Assembly (NCBI GenBank): GCA_044346445.1
Contig: JBIIZD010000019.1
Coordinates: forward strand, 1 to 31,384
Reading direction: 5' to 3'
DNA length: 31,384 bases
Source of the DNA: CAISGS01 sp044346445
GTDB taxonomy: Bacteria > Pseudomonadota > Alphaproteobacteria > Caulobacterales > Caulobacteraceae
Positions within the stretch are counted from its first letter, which is position 1. Every line of letters begins with the position of its first letter. Under the pieces are notes generated by a model, which did no database searches, was not told the origin of the DNA, and saw only the letters and a program-made list of their open reading frames with translations. Positions 31,179 to 31,384 of this stretch are shown here, piece by piece. The translations under genes and the position numbers were made by a program.

Positions 31179-31384
31179 CTAGCCCGCTATGGCCAGGGCG
31201 TCGCGCTCGCCCGTGCGGATGCGCAGGGCCTGCTCCAGATCGGTAACAAACACCTTACCATCGCCGATCTTGCCGGTATTGGCGGTGCGGGCAATCGCCT
31301 CAACCACGGCCTCGACGAGATCGATGGCAATGGCAATCTCCAGCTTGACCTTGGGCAGGAGCTTGATTTCGTATTCGGCGCCGC
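31179..31384 (-). CDS. Nitrogen regulatory protein PII (3' part)
   Basis: The C-terminal 67 residues of a PII protein cut by the window end. The T-loop end with the uridylylation Tyr (Tyr51 in GAEYEIK) is included. LLPKVKLEIAIAIDLVEAVVEAI and the ATP-binding signature TGKIGDGKVFV and ALRIRTGERD then follow. PII proteins (GlnB/GlnK) sense ATP/ADP and 2-oxoglutarate and control nitrogen assimilation and, in the GlnK case, the ammonium transporter AmtB. The upstream part that could tell GlnB from GlnK by context is outside the window. Confidence 0.96.
   Translation of the reverse strand, partial: GAEYEIKLLPKVKLEIAIAIDLVEAVVEAIARTANTGKIGDGKVFVTDLEQALRIRTGERDALAIAG

Overview
The window comes from the chromosome of a GC-rich alphaproteobacterium, most likely of the order Caulobacterales (Caulobacteraceae, Hyphomonadaceae or Maricaulaceae). 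The main reasons are a periplasmic NtrZ-type protein and a CenR-type OmpR-family regulator close to leuS and lptE. Also pointing this way are a DUF3576 lipoprotein, a thioredoxin/LON/Trm112/DUF971 gene run and many genes packed head to tail with 4-base overlaps. Family assignments rest on recognised motifs; no database search was possible.

Layout. 1-7.4 kb holds housekeeping and envelope genes: lptE (partial) and leuS, a DUF3576 lipoprotein, ntrZ, a ThiE/TenI-like protein, the PLP-homeostasis protein YggS, a YkuD-fold L,D-transpeptidase-like protein, cenR and xthA. 7.4-10.7 kb holds ftsK and lolA on the minus strand, followed by an unannotated stretch with a good sigma70-like promoter and an intrinsic terminator, i.e. 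a candidate small RNA. 10.8-15 kb holds a UbiH/COQ6-type hydroxylase facing a minus-strand run (CnoX-like thioredoxin, LON-domain protein, Trm112, DUF971), then a ProXp-ala-type editing protein. 15.1-19.1 kb holds a DUF6065 protein, tRNA-Gly(GCC), a translationally coupled DUF2256 + FeS-(6-4)-photolyase pair, and a MmyB-like regulator divergent from a small membrane protein. 19.1-24.1 kb is a minus-strand catabolic cluster: N-acyl-D-amino-acid deacylase-type amidohydrolase, two acyl-CoA dehydrogenases and a crotonase. 24.3-25.6 kb is metY.

25.7-29.5 kb is the accessory and rearranged part. It has a lone DUF3883 nuclease-fold protein and two truncated genes whose 5' ends are missing on either side of a compositionally different segment encoding a secreted protein. 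A 5' gene remnant follows, then a TetR-alpha/beta-hydrolase pair in which both genes appear to use TTG starts, ending next to tRNA-Ser(CGA). 29.7-31.4 kb returns to ordinary genes: a PaaI-type thioesterase, an MscS-type channel and the 3' part of a PII signalling gene.

The clearest leads are the candidate small RNA downstream of lolA (about 7491-7608), the gene replacement scar at 26.56-27.7 kb, the DUF2256-photolyase coupling, and the crotonase that lacks the usual hydratase glutamates. I see no CRISPR array, insertion sequence, integrase, or complete new defence system.
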